Shown: positions 10,041-23,197, numbered from the stretch's first letter. The stretch: 64,000 nucleotides of DNA from Utricularia gibba (GCA_002189035.1 NEEC01000024.1:248001-312000), one strand, 5' to 3'. Translations and numbers: made by a program. The notes: generated by a model not told the origin, from the sequence alone.

Positions 10041-12109
10041 CCAATATTTTTGATCCCACAAAAACATTCGTGCAATCAAAATAAAGAGCTCCTATGCATG
10101 TTTTTGCAAGGTATTTCTACAAAATATAAAATTTTAGCAACTAAAAGAATGTGGAGTATGAAAACTCTCACTTACCTAAAGCCTCCTATGCATAGGAGTC
10201 ACACTATAAATGGTTTAACTTCATAGTAAACTTCTCTTTTTCGGAGTTAGTTTCCTTGATCACATTCTTTTATCATACCACATCTACCTTCCTCTAAGTT
10301 TATGTCCAAGGTAGTTTCAATGTGAGGACAAAGAGTACCACTACATGTATGATAGATGGAAAATTCTAGAGTCGTGGGCCTAAAGATTTTCCTCATCAAA
10401 AGATACTTATAAATTGAATAGGTAAACTACATCACATTCATTAAGAAAATAATGAATAGTAAGACCAAGTCGATCCACATGAAGCAAATGGTTAAGTTCC
10501 ACTATCACACTGGAACTGTTCCTCCTTCGTTTTCTTCACAGAAAACTACTCAAAATCGCTGGAAAATCACCTTTCAACATCAAAAATCTCCCTTCTCTCT
10601 CTACTCGATCGTGCCTATCCCTTGTTTCATGTCGTGTAGTGGCTTAGCTTTTTGTTCCTTGTTTCTCGCTAGGTAGTCCTATGTCATCACGAATGCAAAT
10701 GTATTGGATTAATAATTACTGCACATAATAATCAAAATACATAGTCCAACCCAAATGGGCTGGTTGTTCCTAAACCTGGATGAACATTAAGTTCACCCCA
10801 TCTAGTAGATCAAAGTAATATAGACCGAAAACAGGTTTTTACTCAAGATAAATTCACTAGCGCTAATTTTGACATTTTTTTGCTATTCTAACTTACCTAA
10901 TTCCACATCCTAATACTAAAATACCTCAAATATGACTCATTTTGACACAACATCAATGTACCAGCACAAATGCTATGATCAAGCTTGCTCATCTTGTCTA
11001 AAATCATAATATCCTCTCTATGTCTTGTCTTCTTAAATATTTAGTGACTCCAAATTGTTGTTTTGAGATTTCCTATCAAAAACATACAACACCAATAATA
11101 TGCATCAGGCTTGTTGTGGTACTTATAAATTAAACGAGAAGTAACTTGAATATTCATTTAATGACTCCATCGGCCTTTCGAAATGTTGTTTTGTAGTGTC
11201 CTTTTAGTAGCCCAAATTCTTCGTCTTATTGGATTCATCACTACTACATCGGAACTTCTTTCCATTTTATTTTGAATACTCAAGACACAATAATACATCA
11301 CAATACACGGCATACACTAGAGTGTTTGATAGATTCAGAATGATATCAACTACACAAAGATCAAACACACACAAATAGTTATAAAGAACAAATAACTCCA
11401 CATGTAGCAGAATAGAATTTAGTGTTAGGACTAAGCCAATTTAGCTATTTGAAATAAATGTAAATGTGCTTTCAACTTCTCTACTGATTTCATAATCTTG
11501 TGCTGGAAGCCTTATAAACCATTTCCAAATCTAAAGGATCTTGGCCACTACAATAATGGAAACACACAATTGTTTTCGTTAGAACTCATAGCAACTAGTA
11601 CTTTATCCTTCATAGTGGGGAGGATAGGCATTCCATGTACACTAATTACTTGACTATTGCACATTATGAAACCCTATGCAAACTTCAACGCAAAAAAAAA
11701 GAATTCATTACATGAAACCAAACTTTTGAACGCATACCTATCAGAAATTGGAGACCACAAATTTTAAGGAAAATCAAGATGTGGGTGAGGCTTACTATGG
11801 AAGAATCTACTGTGCAACTCCTATCAACAATTGGAGACAAGATTTACCGAATTTAGGTGAAAATCTGACTAGGAATGTAGCAAAATTGGGGGAAGTTGTT
11901 CTACAACTCGCTAGGAAAGCAATTCTAGGGAAAGAGAATTTGTTCTCTTCTTTATCATTACTTCGATTTTTATTGGTTTCTTACGAATAACTGGTTATAG
12001 TATCAAGGAATATTCTACTCTTGCTTACACTCTTTTACAAGGAGGCTCAAAAATAATCTCATGTTATCTCTCTTTAAACGACTGAGAGGACAAGAGGATT
12101 GTCATCAAT
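10041..12109. other. AT-rich intergenic DNA, no gene seen
   Basis: Open frames of up to 80 codons occur (for example 11748-11990), but none shows a recognisable domain, splice-linked exon or biased composition. Probably old, unrecognisable repeats. Confidence 0.55.
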
Positions 12110-12340
12110 TACCATCAAAACCATATTCCTCATATGTGCCTAACTGTTGCCAATGACTAGTGGCCCAGGTACGAGGTCACTACCCATTCATTAATGAAGT
12201 ATCCCAATTACAGACAATTCGCTATTTGCCTTGAACCAATAAGATTGAAGATGATGTTGTTCATCTTACTCTACATCAAAATTTGTGAGGAGTGACCGAC
12301 TGTTCATGGACCATGAGAAAAGACATTACAAAAACACTAT
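12110..12340. repeat. Diverged inverted copy of 7860-8080
   Basis: Matches the reverse complement of the solo-LTR segment in the runs ctgttgccaatgac, ggtacgaggtcactacc, caattcgcta, catcaaaat and tgaggagtg. By eye roughly three quarters of bases agree. Suggests a second LTR fragment of the same family. Confidence 0.65.
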
Positions 12341-13675
12341 AACATTACATGTGAAAATATATAAAATCCAGAAGAAAGTCAATGAATAACCGAGAGTTGT
12401 GCTCAAGATATTAAAAGAAACTTTATCAATTCTCAAAAATTAGGAATGCTTAGCCACATAGGGCCATCACAAACACAAACTTCATCAATTCTATAAGTTC
12501 AAGTGTGAAAAGCGAAGAAAAAGTCTCCATCAAATGAGTTCGAAGTCTACTTTTATTGACATCCCAAAGTACATTTTATTACTGTGCTTCTATTCCTTCA
12601 TTCATTCTATCTTCCTTATGGATTTAACTTTCTCATTCATGCAAGTAATATCTCTAATCATCATTGTGGACTCTGATATATTATAAGGTGTGTATTATGG
12701 ATAGTGTCAATCTTCCATCTACCAAGAATACAGCTGGCATACAAGTTAGGAAATGACATTTATCTTCTTTTTTTTTTACCTAGAAGTCTATTGTCACACT
12801 TTAACATTGATTTCTACAATTTTTGGATAAAAACACACGAAAACACAATACAAAAATATAATAATTATTAATATAACTCCTAATTGGATAACTTAATCCT
12901 AAATTAAGACATAAAAATATCTAATAAACATATAGAAAGTGGGATTTTTTTCAATACATTTATAGAAAATACACACTCCATGGTTCTCTTTGGTGAATGA
13001 ATCGAATGCAACCCTCCTAAGACCTAGCACTTATTCAATTCATCTATCACTTAGCGGTTGCAACAATTAGAAATCTGAAAAGCTTTAAAAATTTTAAAAA
13101 CCTATAGTGATAACTCACTGAAGACAACTCAATGGAGGATTTAGTCAAGTCCCACAAATGATGCCAAAGGTTATGGGATTTAAGAAATTTTACTTGTTTT
13201 TTAATAATTTCATAATATTATATGCTTTTATAGATTTATTGAAACAAGAGGTAAGGGAATGATAACCTTGAAAACTAGAAAAATCAAGGTTTCTTTCATA
13301 TGAGAAAAATGATTTCACTAAGCAAGTGTTGCGAGAAGAAAGGTTAAATGAAGTTATGGAAAAACCATGATGGAAGTTATCGGATTTTTCTCTCCTTCTC
13401 CAAAGTCCCTTCTTTTCCATCTTTCCCTTCTTTATACACCTATCATATATAAGATAATTGATGGAGATTTATTCTTTCATCTACCTGTTCTGACATGACA
13501 TAAACCATGACTAATTTCTTTTTCATCGGTTGAATAGGGTGGCTAACAGTAGCACTAGCGAGTGATGAAGACACTTTACACTTTTGCTGGTCAACTGCCT
13601 TGTCTAGTTAACAAAATTTCAGCTGTGCAATTGTTGCTCACTGTAGATGATGCTCGTTGGGTTTGGGAGTTTCCA
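12341..13675. other. Intergenic DNA downstream of the hydrolase gene
   Basis: No exon or clear repeat boundary. The right part (about 13480-13675) should include the 3' untranslated region of the minus-strand hydrolase gene. Confidence 0.5.
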
Positions 13676-15621
13676 TCATCTTTCGTTTAGGTAGCTCTCT
13701 GCGATTGTAGCATGGGCGGCAGCACCAACGGGAAGGGCGTTTTCATCAACAATGAACTGGGGTGAGTGAGCTGTGTGAACTGAACCAAGTGTCTCATTCT
13801 TTATGCCGATGTAGAAGAAAGATGCAGGGACGACTTCCGAGTAGAAGGCGAAATCCTCGGCTCCCATCAGAGGTTGGACGTCGTGGAAACTAGCCGTCCC
13901 GACCAAATCAACAGCCGCCTTCTTCACGTGCTTGTAAATCTCGTCGTTGTTCACCAGGGGTGGGTAAATTGCATCATAGTTACCAAAGAAGTCTACCGTG
14001 GCAGAGCATCTGTAGACCTTAGACTGAGCTAAAATGATCTGCTTCGAGGATCAATAGCATATATGATTAGCATCCCAAGGTAGCAGCAGTTTGGTTTTCT
14101 TGAAAAAAAAAGGGAAAAACTGCGACTATAGTAGCTAACCTCTTCTATTCGTCTGAACAACCTTTGGAAATTTTTCCTGGAAAATGCTCTGACAGTTCCA
14201 CCGAACTCTACTTGAAGTGGTGCAGCACCATCGAGATCATCTCGGCCGCTCTTGAAGAAAGTGACTGAAACCACCTGGACGAGAGAAGCAAAGGTGTGAG
14301 ACGAGTGGCAGTGAAAGAGGCAGCTACAAGAGAAGAATAAAGGCGCGTAGGCTGCGTTGACCTGAGAGTCCAATGGATCGGATTCACGCGATACTATGCC
14401 CTGTAAACTGATGACGGTTGCTGAAGCAGCCAAGACCACGTTTCCTCCCACACCCTGGATGGCAGCCTTGAAGAATCCACAGCCTGCTAGCAGAGCTCCC
14501 GTTCTGGATCCAATGGAACCCGTGGGAAGGAGGTGGGAGACGTGTAATCCGAAGATGGCCTCCACATCGTGGAGCGCCCCATCTTCAATCATCCTTTTAG
14601 CTCCGTTGCCAGCTTCCTCTGCGGGTTGAAAGAGGAGAATCACCGTCCCCTGCATCCAAAACACACGATTCGATTGGATTGGATTGGACTGGACTGGTCG
14701 GAAAGAAACGAAAGACAGGGTATCATTTCTATCAAGTCCTCGTTGAGCCTGGGAACATTCAGGTGCAAAAACAAACAAAATGGCAGGATCCGTCCTCAAA
14801 TAATTATATGGGCGTCAGTCATACGAGGAGCATCAGTGGGAAAATAAAAAGGATACCTTCAAGTTCGCCTCACGCGCCTTAAGGATCCTTGCAGCGCCGA
14901 GGAGCATGGCCACGTGGGCGTCGTGGCCGCAGGCGTGCATCTTCCCGGTGTTTTTGCTCTTGTGCTCCCATTCCACGGCTTCCTGTGAAAAATTAAAATT
15001 GAATCGAATAGGATAATTTAGCATTTCTTTTGAGACAGGCAGGGGCTGGAAGTGATTTGAAGGAACCTGAATTGGGAGAGCATCCATATCGGCGCGGAGG
15101 GCGACGAAGGGGGCTTTTCCGGTTCCGATGGCAGCACGGATGCCGGTGTGGGCCAAGGGATAGCGGTATGGGATGTGTAGGCGATCCAGTTCGTGGCGAA
15201 CGAGGCGGCTGGTTTCGTGCTCCTGGAAGGCCAGCTCTGGATTCGCGTGGATCTTCCTTCTCACACTACTCATCCACTCCGTCATTCCACCCTTCCACGC
15301 CATGTTCATTATTTCGGAAAATTCATTAGTAGGAGCAAAAGCAGTTCTCTGCCAGGGCCAGATGTTGTTATTGTTGTTGTTGCCGTTGTTGGAGGAAGAG
15401 TGATTCCTAGAAAACGGCTTCACTATCCTCATGATCATCTCGTCTACTTGGAGCAACGAAGAACGCTCGGAGCTCGTGGTGCCCACTGCAGCCAGGGAAG
15501 AGAGCATGACCGTCAAAATAGCAGCAGACATCATCTCCATTGGAGCAGACTCCAACATGTGATGAGATGAGGGAGAACTCAAGAGAATGAGGGGGAGAAA
15601 TGAATATAACACCAAAAACAT
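13676..15621 (-). CDS. ILR1-like IAA-amino acid hydrolase (M20 family)
   Basis: The family releases free auxin (or related hormones) from amino-acid conjugates; it is metal-dependent and usually secretory/ER. Five exons: 15621-15067, 14982-14857, 14649-14362, 14274-14140, 14038-13676. All introns are GT-AG and all are phase 0, giving 488 residues. Seen: hydrophobic signal-like N-terminus ([14 protein letters not shown]), a poly-Asn stretch, [30 protein letters not shown], the metal Cys/His in HACGHDAH, Glu in FQPAEEAG, His in GLHVSH, and the late AEDFAFY and HSPQF blocks. The ATG at 15621 is chosen because codons upstream give only GTG. No KDEL-like tail is present. Odd: in exon 3 the dimerisation-domain segment expected after GVGG (family pattern GGHAAxPxxxxDPVLAAS) is absent, about ten residues, in frame. 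The enzyme may therefore be impaired. ILL6-type is my best subgroup guess. Confidence 0.93.
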
Positions 15622-15630
15622 TTGCTCCAC

Positions 15631-15636
15631 CACGTG
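15631..15636. promoter_or_regulatory. G-box (CACGTG) just upstream of the hydrolase start codon
   Basis: CACGTG lies 10 bp before ATG 15621, so probably in the leader. More ACGT cores (ccacgtccacgtcatt) lie at about 15709-15724. G-boxes bind bZIP/bHLH factors; that this one is used is inference. Confidence 0.35.
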
Positions 15637-18600
15637 GGTACTAAGAAGGCGGGGGCAGGGTGGGTACTGCTGACATATTTGTCACATGCCGGAATTTTCC
15701 CAAAAAGGGTCCACGTCCACGTCATTCACATGGAAATTAAATTGCTGCTACCAACCAGCTAGCTACTAGGACTTGGAGCAGATGAGGCATCGACGGGATG
15801 TTTTCCGAAACTTGAAATAACCCGAGTAGTTTTGGGCTTAGAAAATTTCTATTCTTTTAATACAAACATTTAAAAGTGCGTGTCTGTGGTTAAGGGTTTT
15901 CCATTGGTTTGTGTTTTGACAATAAACTTTCTGAAAGGGAAGTAACGTCGGTTGTTTGGAGGAAGGATTGAGTTGAGCTACTTGATTTGGTTTCTAACAA
16001 TTGTTGTACACTGTCCTTGTCCAGGAATGAGTCCTTTTTTACTTTCTCTTTGCCTTGTTTCCTATCTAAAAAAGTGGGAACAGATAGAATAGAAAAGAAT
16101 CCGGGGGAGGGGGGCGAGCGTGAAGCATAATAATTAAAAAAAGAAAAAAAAAAAGGCAGCTGTGTTGGGGGTCAAGTGGGGGTGAAGCATCATCGTCTAT
16201 CGCCCATCCAATGGGATCCACTCTTGGGATGGGATGTTGGTTAGGATGGGGGGTTGCATGACGACAAAGGAGCCTCACCAACTTGGAGTTGTTTTTAAGG
16301 CTGGCTGGACAGAAAGGTAGTGTTACTGTTACACCACTACAAGTGGGTTTTGCGTTTGCTTTCAAAAGGCTGGCTGGCTGGCCGCAAGTGGGTTGTCTTT
16401 ATTTTCTTCGTTCATTGAATAATTCCGCATCTGCGACGTGCGAGCGACCCAAAGGGGACCGGCGTCTCTTCCTCATGCATGTGATGTGGGTTATTTTTCA
16501 ACTGTCTTCAAAACCCACCATCTACTTCTACTTTTACCCCCCCAATGAAATTGGATGCACAACCCTCCCAACACCATCTTCATATATCTCTCTATCAGTG
16601 GGTGATGAAGAAGAATGTAATGTACTGTTAGACATCACTCCCTCCTACTTTTCTTGTGCTCTACACCAAATCCATGCGATGCTTAGGGAACGAGTTTTCA
16701 ACGGTACTCCTATTCCAAGATGTATACGTTGTACTACATGGAAAAACATGTCCCTTGTGAACAAGAAAACGCACCACAATTAACGTCATGTATGTATACA
16801 TTAAATGAATCAAACGACACAAATTTCTGTGCACTTGTGTCATTATATTCTTTTATCATATCTATTATTCATTTTCATCCCACCAGTTTTTTACACGTGT
16901 ACGCCACTTTTTAGGTGTGATGAACCTACCATCGTGCTAGCTCCAAGATTCTGTTGAAAGTAATTTTCTCAAGATCCAAATTATATTCAAAATTAATCCT
17001 TACATTCTTTGTATGCTCCACGCTCAAAAGCAAAGCACAAACAAATAACTGAATGCAACACAACATTTCAAAAAATGACGTGGGTAGTTAAGCTCAATGA
17101 TTAGCCTTCTTCGCAAAAGATTCGGAATTGGAGTTGTCCGGCTGAGAGACCCACACACCGCGTCAATACTACAAAATTCAAAAAAACAACAGGCGCCGCA
17201 GTTGTAGAAAAAATCACCCGAGGTTTACAAATTATATATATATATATATATACATATATATAATTTTTATATATATATGAGAAAGGATGCGATAATGACC
17301 GAATTTATAAATGAGCACAAAATCACTATGTCTTGCTGTTTTCATAGTTAAGTGATCAACTAGTTCTTTGTTTTCTCGTTGACGACTGAGAGAAATAGGC
17401 GTGTTCAAATCAATGGGTACGTTTGGTTGATAAGCGAGTTTTTAAAGATTTATCTATGTTAATTTAAATAAATCTACATGAACGTGTAAACATAAATTGA
17501 GGTAAGGAGTGGTTTATTTGAATTCCCGAAAACGTATTCAGTTTTATTCTTCCAACCGCGAATGAATAGGTATATGTGATTTATAAAAGATTGTTTAATT
17601 TGACGTTTTACACTTACAAATTATATAAAAAAAGTAATGAATTATTTGAAACGTGTTTTCTCAAAAGATGAGGGGACGGCAATCATGTCCTGGTTCCTCT
17701 GACTTTATTGTACAAAACACGGTACAAACACGTAGTCACCAATCTCATTATTGTAGTTATCTGCCTGCTCGCCACTCAATATATATATTACAGTTTATTC
17801 ATGATGTCCCCACGTGCTGCTGCCACTTTTTTATTTGAGGGGTTTTGATTAGTGAAACGTGCTGCTCCCACTTATTCAATACTATTATTGATATAACCAG
17901 TAAAAAGAAGCAGATCATCTAAATACTTGTCCTCACACGTCGCAATCCATGCTTTGTGTCCGAGGTGGTCACGCTTGCAAAGAATCACCTCTATATATAT
18001 CTACCTTCTTCTAGATTTGTAAAACACATTGTGTTATGAGGTGTGTTGTTTTTTAATGGATTTAGCCTACCATTTAGTGGCCCAAGATAGTTTGAGAAAA
18101 GAGTAAAAGATGGGCATAGTGGTAATCCGTAAAAACAGAAAAAATAGATAATTACATGTCAAGAAAGAATTTTCATTAAGAAAAACATGGCTATTCACAA
18201 AGACTTCACTAGAAAACTTGAGGGTGCTAGCCTCCAAAACATTTGTACTCCAATAGGTGTGAAATTAGACGTAACCTTCCGCGGGGTTGAAGGATATTTC
18301 AATATTTTTTTGATGGATTTTAGCAATATTCGATGGCCTAAGGATTTGTTAGAAAACAAGTAACGAGGCAAATATTTTTGTTTTTACAAGTTTTTTTTTT
18401 ATTTTGATGATTTTTAGAAAGATTTCTACATTAAATGACCAGGTTGATTTTTTTGAAACCTATGAGAAGGCAAGCAAGTGGTAAAAACAAAAAACAAAAA
18501 AAAAATTGGGGATGATCATTACACCAAGAAAATGAATCTACTAAGCAAGGAATATCTATTTCCCTACTTATATACCTTGTAGAAAAGGACATTCCAATTT

Positions 18601-20257
18601 CATTGTCTTTCTTGATCATATACTATGTTAATGAGAATGGCAACCTAGTACTATTCTAGGCTTATCAAGTCAAAGACCACGATAAATACATGTTGTCCCT
18701 TTACTAAATAGGGAGAGCGATCCTCTTTCTCCTAGGGTCTGACTCGGTGGAATTGGGTTGAACCCACAGAGTCAACATAAAAGAATCTAACTCAGTAGAT
18801 AGAGGTCGACGGGTTTAATGAGCTCGACCCATACCGAGTCATGAGTTGACCTGGATAATTATAATTGTTTTTTATATTTAATTACATTAGTTAAATAATT
18901 GTAATATTCAAAAACACACTTTTTAAACTCCAAATATATGCACTGCACCTATCAATGATGTACTGTAAACTCACTGCTGCATGCTTCATTTTGTCAAGGA
19001 ATTCCTTTGAATTACATTCTCCTTAGAGATGCTATTGAACTGATAAGAAGCCCTAGGGATGCGAAAACGATTATGAGTCATCTTTTAAGTTTCCCAATCA
19101 TCATTACTATTGAAGCCGGATATGATGTAGACATTGAACAAGATGATACTTTGGTTCATCATATCCTACAACTTCCTCTTGAGATAAGGAGGATGATGAA
19201 ACCATCAATCGTTAGTTTTCACTTCAGATTGGAATGATGGGGTTCTCAATTAGTACAGAACATTTTTCAGAAATTTATTGAATTGCTTGGAGGTTCCATT
19301 ATCTAACTTAAATCCTTGATTAGTTACATATGTTCTAAGATTCATGAGCCTGTGCACCGAAGAATAATGTGTACCTACTCTTCCAGTTTTTTTCATAGTT
19401 AGCATATGCATAAAAAAATTAGAGAGCCAACCACTTCTTGTTGAAAATAAAGTATGGTATAACATTGGTAGAAGACATGTGTACTAGATATGATGAGTGA
19501 TGGATCAGCTTCATGTTTGTGTCCCCTTCAAAGGAACTAGATTTTCCCATACAACTTGATTCTACATCTATTGTTGGTAAAGCAAAGGGTACAAGATTTT
19601 TTCTTTTCTCATAAAGAAAACACCCATACAAAACCTAATTTACTCAATTTTGACATCTTTATCACAGGATTTGAGAGATTACCCAAAGACGAAGTTGATG
19701 CATTCCTTACTATTTTCTATAATAAGAGTAGGTCCTTAAGTGATATATTGTCAACTTATGTTAATGTTATAGGGACTTGTCACTTTTGGTGTGGTCAAAC
19801 TAGGATGTCTCGTAGACATCAACAAACGCACATCGAGGAGGCTAAAAATGATATTGCAAAAGAACCACTTAACAACACTCAAGTCCATTAAGAGCAAGAT
19901 ATTGATGCTAGTGATCTACGAGAGCAAAATAGAGCGCTTTGTGCTAAAATCGAATGGTACGAGATTCAATGGGCCTATGGTGCCCCTCACATCTATTATG
20001 GAACTTCTCAAGAAGTTGATTGTGTTAGATTTTAATAGTGTGTTGTCTGATATTCTATTTTGAGGTCAAATCCAAAGGCTACATCGGAAGCCAAAAGCAG
20101 TCATCTACGATAGATATAGTTAGATAAACATAACATGACTATAGTTTATACATTACGCGACCTTGTGTAATGCTTTGTTCTTTGTTTTTATAGTTGTTTT
20201 AGAACCTTATGCTTGGTAGTTCATTAAATGGTGTATGAAGCACATTGATATGGGTTG
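15637..20257. other. Hydrolase promoter side and gene-free DNA
   Basis: Contains the ILR1-like promoter region (first kilobase) and then AT-rich DNA with unconvincing open frames (for example 19007-19237, 19556-19891). No protein domain or spliced exon was recognised. A TA microsatellite is listed separately. Confidence 0.55.
17231..17278. repeat. TA-dinucleotide microsatellite
   Basis: Nearly uninterrupted TA repeat broken by single acat and aattttt interruptions. Confidence 0.9.
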
Positions 20258-20312
20258 TATAGCCTCTATAGATGTACTCATCTATTTTGGAAGTACATCT
20301 ATAGAGGCTATA
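20258..20312. repeat. Perfect inverted repeat / hairpin
   Basis: Arms 20258-20278 and 20292-20312 are exact reverse complements over 21 bases (core tagcctctatagatgtact), separated by a 13-base loop. Length and perfection resemble a small foldback or a young hairpin-RNA precursor, but no transcription signal is evident. Confidence 0.85.
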
Positions 20313-20420
20313 TTTTGATAAACAATTGGTAAAATAAATATAGTCTATATTTTGATTTGGTAAATATATGATGTTATAAAAATATTTAATTATTTACTTT
20401 TTATGAATCTAGATGATAAT

Positions 20421-21109
20421 TGATGGTAATTTTGCAAGTGCACAGAAACTATTGAAGTAATAAAATAACATTATATCTACAACGAATTGTTATTGGATTT
20501 TATTTTCAAACAAAGACTTAAAAAGACTGAAAACATAAGAAATGTTTGGTTTTAAAAACAATAATAAAAGTGGCCTTGGATCTAAGATCCATCTTGCTTA
20601 AAACTCATCTTTGTGTGTGTGCAAATCTTGAAAATTGACCTGCTTGCGTAAGCTTTGAGGGTGTTATTCTAAAGTAGTTCTACTCGGTAACCATTGTAGT
20701 ACCGTCCCTTATTTTGTGGGTTATGGAATCAATCACACCACCAGAGCCATTTCACCTCCTGTGATAACCCATGTTTTCCTCACACCCAAATCTAACCCCT
20801 ACACCTCTCATCTCATAGATAAATTAGACAGAATGTGCCTTACCAACGATATCCGATTGCGCTCTTCTCCTTAGGTGCTTCAGGCCAACCTTTGATTCTT
20901 CTACACTCCATTAGGATTAAAGGGACTAAAGATCACGTTGGTAAAGAAAACATTGTGAAAAATAGAATCAAACCTCAATTTAAAACAATCACACGCGTAG
21001 GACTTGGGCAAGCAAGACTTTACCATAGATCCTTAGCCGCAAGCGCTCACACGTGCATGCTCTACCCTAAACAACAAAAGTTGATGAAAAAAACGAAAAG
21101 AAAAGCATC
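20421..21109. repeat. LTR-like dispersed repeat, copy 1, cut by Tat1
   Basis: Starts TGATGGTAATTTTGCAAG and matches 38729-39430 for its full length (tgcaagtgcaca, aacaattgttattgg, agagccatttcacctc, tgataacccatgttttcc, cacgtgca). The match is still running when the Tat1 LTR begins at 21110, so Tat1 inserted into it. A TG start suggests an LTR. Confidence 0.75.
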
Positions 21110-21624
21110 TGATAGGGATTAATCGGTCAAGGGTAACCGGTTCCTAAAAGGTTGCCAAAAGAGAATCTGATGGGATAATGCCAGTCGATAGATCGATATC
21201 TGTCAGAAATTTGACAGGTATGGACATATGACACAGTCTGAAAAGCGGCCGAATTACGGCATAACAGGCGGCCGATATCTGAGAAGCGAGATCGTATAGT
21301 AGGAGCAGAAAGCAACCGATATTTGCAGACGTCAGAATTCGGTCAGAGTGAGCTCTCCTATAAATAGAAGGAATTATGACGAAAGCCAGGTTGAACAAAA
21401 AAAAAGAGGATTCTTGAACTTGTATTCCCCTCTTCGCCATCTCCATCTAGTGGAAATCTTTCCCGGTTAGCTCCGGTATCTTTTCGGCGGTTTCCACGTA
21501 AAAATCTTCGCTCACTTTTACTTCAATTGAACCAACCGTGAAAAACGAGACTAAGTGTGACATTCCCGATCGCACCTATCACCTTAAATCGGCCTCCCAC
21601 CAGATACCGATTTTACCCGTAACA
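21110..21624 (+). repeat. Tat1 5' LTR
   Basis: Runs from TGATAGGGATTA to CCCGTAACA, 515 bp. TATAAATA box at 21359-21366. Left flank gcatc should be the target-site copy, but the right copy is lost with the 3' LTR end. The same family is seen at 42779-43273, 3323-3887 (reversed) and 60340-60949. Confidence 0.9.
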
Positions 21625-21628
21625 TTCT

Positions 21629-21646
21629 TGGCACCCATCATGGGGC
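21629..21646 (+). other. Tat1 primer-binding site
   Basis: TGGCACCCATCATGGGGC, four bases after the LTR end. Tat2 has TGGCGCCCATCGCGGGG at 43277. The tRNA species is not assigned. Confidence 0.8.
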
Positions 21647-21702
21647 GATGTTCCACAGCCCCACTCGAGAAACCCACAGGAGCCACCCGTTAATCACAGA
21701 TC

Positions 21703-23197
21703 ATGGCGGAAAAAAGCATAGCCACCGACCCGGCTCAGGACGAAAGCGCCGACGCGCGAGACCTCGGCCTTATGATCACCACCAGGGAGCAACTGAAGGC
21801 CATGATAACGGAAATCCTCGCCGACCTCCGGGCACCTTCAGGTCTCAACTCTAACGCCCAAGAGGGAAGAAAGGGAAGAAGAGCTGAAGAGAGAGTTAGA
21901 TAAGATCCACGAGAGGAGAAGACTTATCGGCAAGTGGAGGTCGATGGGGAGAAGAGAGGATAGGGTCTTCAGGGACATTTTCGATCAGAACGTATCCACC
22001 GGGAGAGGGGACGTTCTGGCCGACATCGCTTTGGCCTTGAAGAGTGGGTTGAGGGAGCAGCTGGGACCACAACGCTGTGTTTTGACCCCTTCTCGGATGA
22101 TTTAGTCGAGGAAGAACCCGAGAGAGGATTCAGGGTCCCAGACGGATTACCCACGTATGACGGGAAAGGGGACCCCATATCGTAACCGACTTCAATATGA
22201 GGATGTCTATGGTTCGACATTCAGAGGCCATGAAGTGTAAGCTGTTTGCTTGCTCGCTCCAAAAAGGAGCAAAGACTTGCTTCAAACAATTAGAACCATG
22301 CAGCGTGGCATCTTATCGGGAGTTAGTGCTGCTTTTCACTACCCGATACTCTGTCAGCATCAAAGCTCCACCTTCAAAGGCAGCATTATACTCTGTTCGG
22401 TATGACCACCGAAAAGAGAGTTTGAGAAGGTTCATCGACCGATTTAACTGCCAAGCACAAGACATCCAGCTGGATTTAAAGGAGAGGGTGGAAATAATGA
22501 AACGGGCCTTAGGAACGTTGGGACAGAGTCTATCAAAGTCCCCACCAAAGAATCTCGGAGAATTGCTAAGGAAAATCATGAAGTACATCCGAGTTGACGA
22601 CGACCTCTGGGCCGAGATGAAAATCCGCGTGGAGATCCGTCCGAGCCCGCAGCAAGAGGCCCAACTTAACCGGGGGCCCAGGCCGAACAAGCGCCGTGAA
22701 ATACACAAGACCAGCGGGCATGATACTGCCAACTGCCGAGTAATGAAGAGGATGATCGAGCAATATCATGCTGGCGGGGGAATGAGCAACGCGATACAAA
22801 ACCCCGCATCGATGACGGACCGGAAAAGAGGACATAACGAACGAACCGGGAATGAAGGTAACCGATATCCGAAGTTCCCCCCAAAACCTGTGAGGGAAGA
22901 CCTGAGAGCCAGCAGGGAACCGAATCTCGGAGGAGGACAAGACGTACCGGAAAGTTCACGGAATTCACACCAAATGCAAGGTAGTCCCCCCTACATTCGG
23001 GAAATCCATGTGATATCCGGAGGGACCGAAATGGATGTTTCCGGAAAAGCGCGGAAGAGATATTTGGATGAAGCTAGAAGAGGAGAAGTTTTCGAGATCG
23101 GAAATGGTCCGATTGAGAAAAAACTGCTTGGGAAAAAGAAGAGATCAGCTTCTCCGGCACAGACGTCCCATTCGCCCCAGCCGCAAGAGATGAACCT
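21703..23197 (+). pseudogene. Tat1 gag (frameshifted)
   Basis: Starts at ATG 21703 (MAEKSIATDPAQDE). The frame breaks after about 66 codons and resumes at about 22197 with the capsid core, including HSEAMKCKLFACSLQKGA, YRELVLLFTTRYS, RRFIDRFNCQAQDIQ and a degraded HDTANC knuckle-like site. Tat2 gag (43349-44770) gives the same blocks. Gag packages the element RNA. Confidence 0.85.

Noticed and set aside
11748-11990. 80-codon open frame on the plus strand
   Set aside because: No recognisable protein and no splice-linked exons.
14396-15570. Plus-strand open frames across the hydrolase gene
   Set aside because: Shadows of GC-rich exons of the minus-strand hydrolase.
15622-15633. Start of the hydrolase at 15633
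   Set aside because: The codon there is GTG; a plant gene should start at the in-frame ATG at 15621.
17415-17640. Possible MITE beginning gggtacgtttggttg
   Set aside because: No inverted counterpart of the end could be found within several hundred bases.
19007-19237. 76-codon open frame beginning MNYILLRDAIELI
   Set aside because: No domain, no partner exon, no homologous copy in the window; likely chance.
22313-22940. Open frames on the minus strand of Tat1 gag
   Set aside because: They mirror the gag codons on the opposite strand; unlike the 3' antisense gene they are not supported by splice sites or a promoter.
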